Assembly: GCA_002319815.1 (NCBI GenBank)
Contig: DCFR01000084.1
Location: 1 to 5,324 of the forward strand
Reading direction: 5' to 3'
From: Megamonas sp. UBA1799
GTDB taxonomy: Bacteria > Bacillota > Negativicutes > Selenomonadales > Selenomonadaceae
DNA: 5,324 nt
The notes beneath the pieces were generated by a model. The model saw nothing but the letters and a program-made list of their open reading frames with translations. It was not told the DNA's origin and did no database searches. The position numbers were made by a program, and so were the translations under genes. Numbering within the stretch: the first letter of the stretch is position 1; every line of letters begins with the position of its first letter. Positions 4,494-5,324 of this stretch are shown piece after piece.

Positions 4494-5324
4494 TCAGGCA
4501 AAGGTTCGCAAAATATTAAAATTACAGTCGCAGGCTGCCGGAACACGACCAGCTTCGCGAATCACGCGCAGAATCGTATCCTCGGTCAGCGCCGTCGGAC
4601 TCGTCGCGCCCGCATCATGCAGAATTGTTTCCTTATGCACGGTACCGTCAATATCATTAGCGCCAAAGCCCAGGGCCACCTGCGCGACCGGCAGCGTCAG
4701 CATAACCCAGTATGCTTTGATATTTACAAAATTATCCAGCATCAAACGAGAAATCGCCATGGTGCGAAGATCATCCCACATGCTGGTGCGGCCAACGGTC
4801 TTGCCCAACTCCGTATGCCGCGGCAAAAAAGGGAAACAAATAAAGGTCTGAAATCCATTGGTCTCATCCTGCAGCGCGCGCAGTTTCAACAAGTGATCCA
4901 CCCGTTCTTCCAGCGTCTCAATATGCCCATAAAGCATGCTGGCATTTGACTTGATGCCCATGGTATGCGCGATACGGGCCACTTCCAGCCATTCATCCGC
5001 CGACGCTTTATGCGGGCAAAGCTCGCCGCGAACCCGGTCCGACAGAATCTCAGCGCCGCCGCCGGCAATGGCCTGCAGCCCGCCTATATCCCGCAGCCGT
5101 TCCAGCACGGTGCGGACCGACAGACCGGATATCTCGGAAAAATGCGTGATCTCAACTCCGGTAAAACCCTTGATATACAAGGAAGGAAAGGTCTCATGCA
5201 GCGCCTGTAAAATATCCAGATAATCTTCAAACGACCAATCCGGATGCAGGCCGCTGACAACATGCAGCCCGGCCAGATGCGGATTTTTCATTGCATCCCG
5301 CACGACGGCGATTGCCTGCTCTTT
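4494..5324 (-). CDS. mqnE: Second MqnE-like radical SAM protein, 5' part outside window
   Basis: The C-terminal 276 residues of a radical SAM protein of the MqnE group. The frame stays open to the window edge, so the GTG at 5303 is an internal valine and the CxxxCxxC cluster motif must lie beyond 5324. Visible landmarks: VVSGLHPDWSFEDY, KGFTGVEITHFSE, AGGGAEILSDRVR, LYGHIETLEERVDHLL, LQDETNGFQTF, AYWVMLTLPVAQ and GFGANDIDGT. It matches the complete copy downstream over about half its positions by eye. Two differences stand out. The usual L-D-S-L-P-GGG loop is G-L-Q-A-I-A-GGG with one extra residue and no proline. The tail is AACDCNFNILRTFA rather than the family's ERDTxYR. It is the first gene of the visible operon. 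It could be the true MqnE, a redundant copy, or a paralogue with changed substrate; symbol given by family only. Confidence 0.8.
   Translation of the reverse strand, partial: KEQAIAVVRDAMKNPHLAGLHVVSGLHPDWSFEDYLDILQALHETFPSLYIKGFTGVEITHFSEISGLSVRTVLERLRDIGGLQAIAGGGAEILSDRVRGELCPHKASADEWLEVARIAHTMGIKSNASMLYGHIETLEERVDHLLKLRALQDETNGFQTFICFPFLPRHTELGKTVGRTSMWDDLRTMAISRLMLDNFVNIKAYWVMLTLPVAQVALGFGANDIDGTVHKETILHDAGATSPTALTEDTILRVIREAGRVPAACDCNFNILRTFA

Noticed and set aside
4366..5223. Several plus-strand open frames opposite the partial mqnE-like gene
   Set aside because: All are antisense to a gene with strong family motifs; they show low-complexity S/R-rich translations and no start signals.
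5301..5303. GTG as start codon of the partial MqnE-like gene
   Set aside because: The frame remains open for seven more codons to the window edge, and the protein lacks its radical SAM N-terminus, so the start is outside.
1..5324. CRISPR array or defence system
   Set aside because: No regularly spaced repeat-spacer structure and no cas or other defence gene were seen beyond the toxin-antitoxin pair; the short repeats at 964-1027 are far too small.

Overview
The window holds two unlike halves. The right three quarters (about 1300-5324) is a compact minus-strand operon of the futalosine route to menaquinone. It has strong purine-rich ribosome binding sites and short or overlapping gene junctions. 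The left part (1-1145) is AT-richer and reads as the end of an integrated mobile element. The futalosine operon, the AGGAGG-like ribosome binding sites and the Gram-positive-style promoter fit an anaerobic Firmicute, most likely of the Negativicutes (Selenomonas/Veillonella/Megasphaera type). The taxonomic guess is inference; no marker gene is present.

Left region, all on the plus strand: (1) a small helix-turn-helix/excisionase-like gene whose start codon is out of frame with its body; (2) a bidirectional-looking hairpin terminator; (3) a near-consensus promoter whose -35 box lies inside a perfect palindrome, the likely operator; (4) an intact RelB/DinJ-type antitoxin gene; (5) a YafQ-type toxin reading frame with every expected catalytic residue but no usable start codon; (6) two sets of short direct repeats; (7) the 3' part of a tRNA-Ser gene (variable arm, T arm, acceptor strand, CCA) with no 5' part, followed by a perfect rho-independent terminator. 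Items 6 and 7 are what one attachment site of a tRNA-targeting integrative element should look like. The full tRNA-Ser and the integrase would lie to the left, outside the window.

Right region, transcribed right to left: a 5'-truncated MqnE-like radical SAM gene (runs off the window); a 133-base gap containing a long hairpin whose imperfect pairs are all G-U in the minus-strand RNA; a second, complete MqnE-like gene; mqnC, overlapping it by 10 bases; a purine nucleoside phosphorylase (MTAP)-fold gene 16 bases further on; a possible 30-residue ORF overlapping the end of that gene; and a perfect 22-bp inverted repeat that probably ends the operon.

In the known pathway MqnE joins 3-[(1-carboxyvinyl)oxy]benzoate to SAM-derived adenosine to give aminodeoxyfutalosine. 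The base is then removed, directly or after deamination, and MqnC cyclises the dehypoxanthine product. The MTAP-fold protein sits where the base-removing step is expected. Its active site differs from ordinary MTAP in ways that make it a candidate non-canonical futalosine-cleaving enzyme. The two divergent MqnE paralogues in one operon and this nucleosidase-like protein are the most interesting biology here. mqnA, mqnD and a classical mqnB are not in the window.
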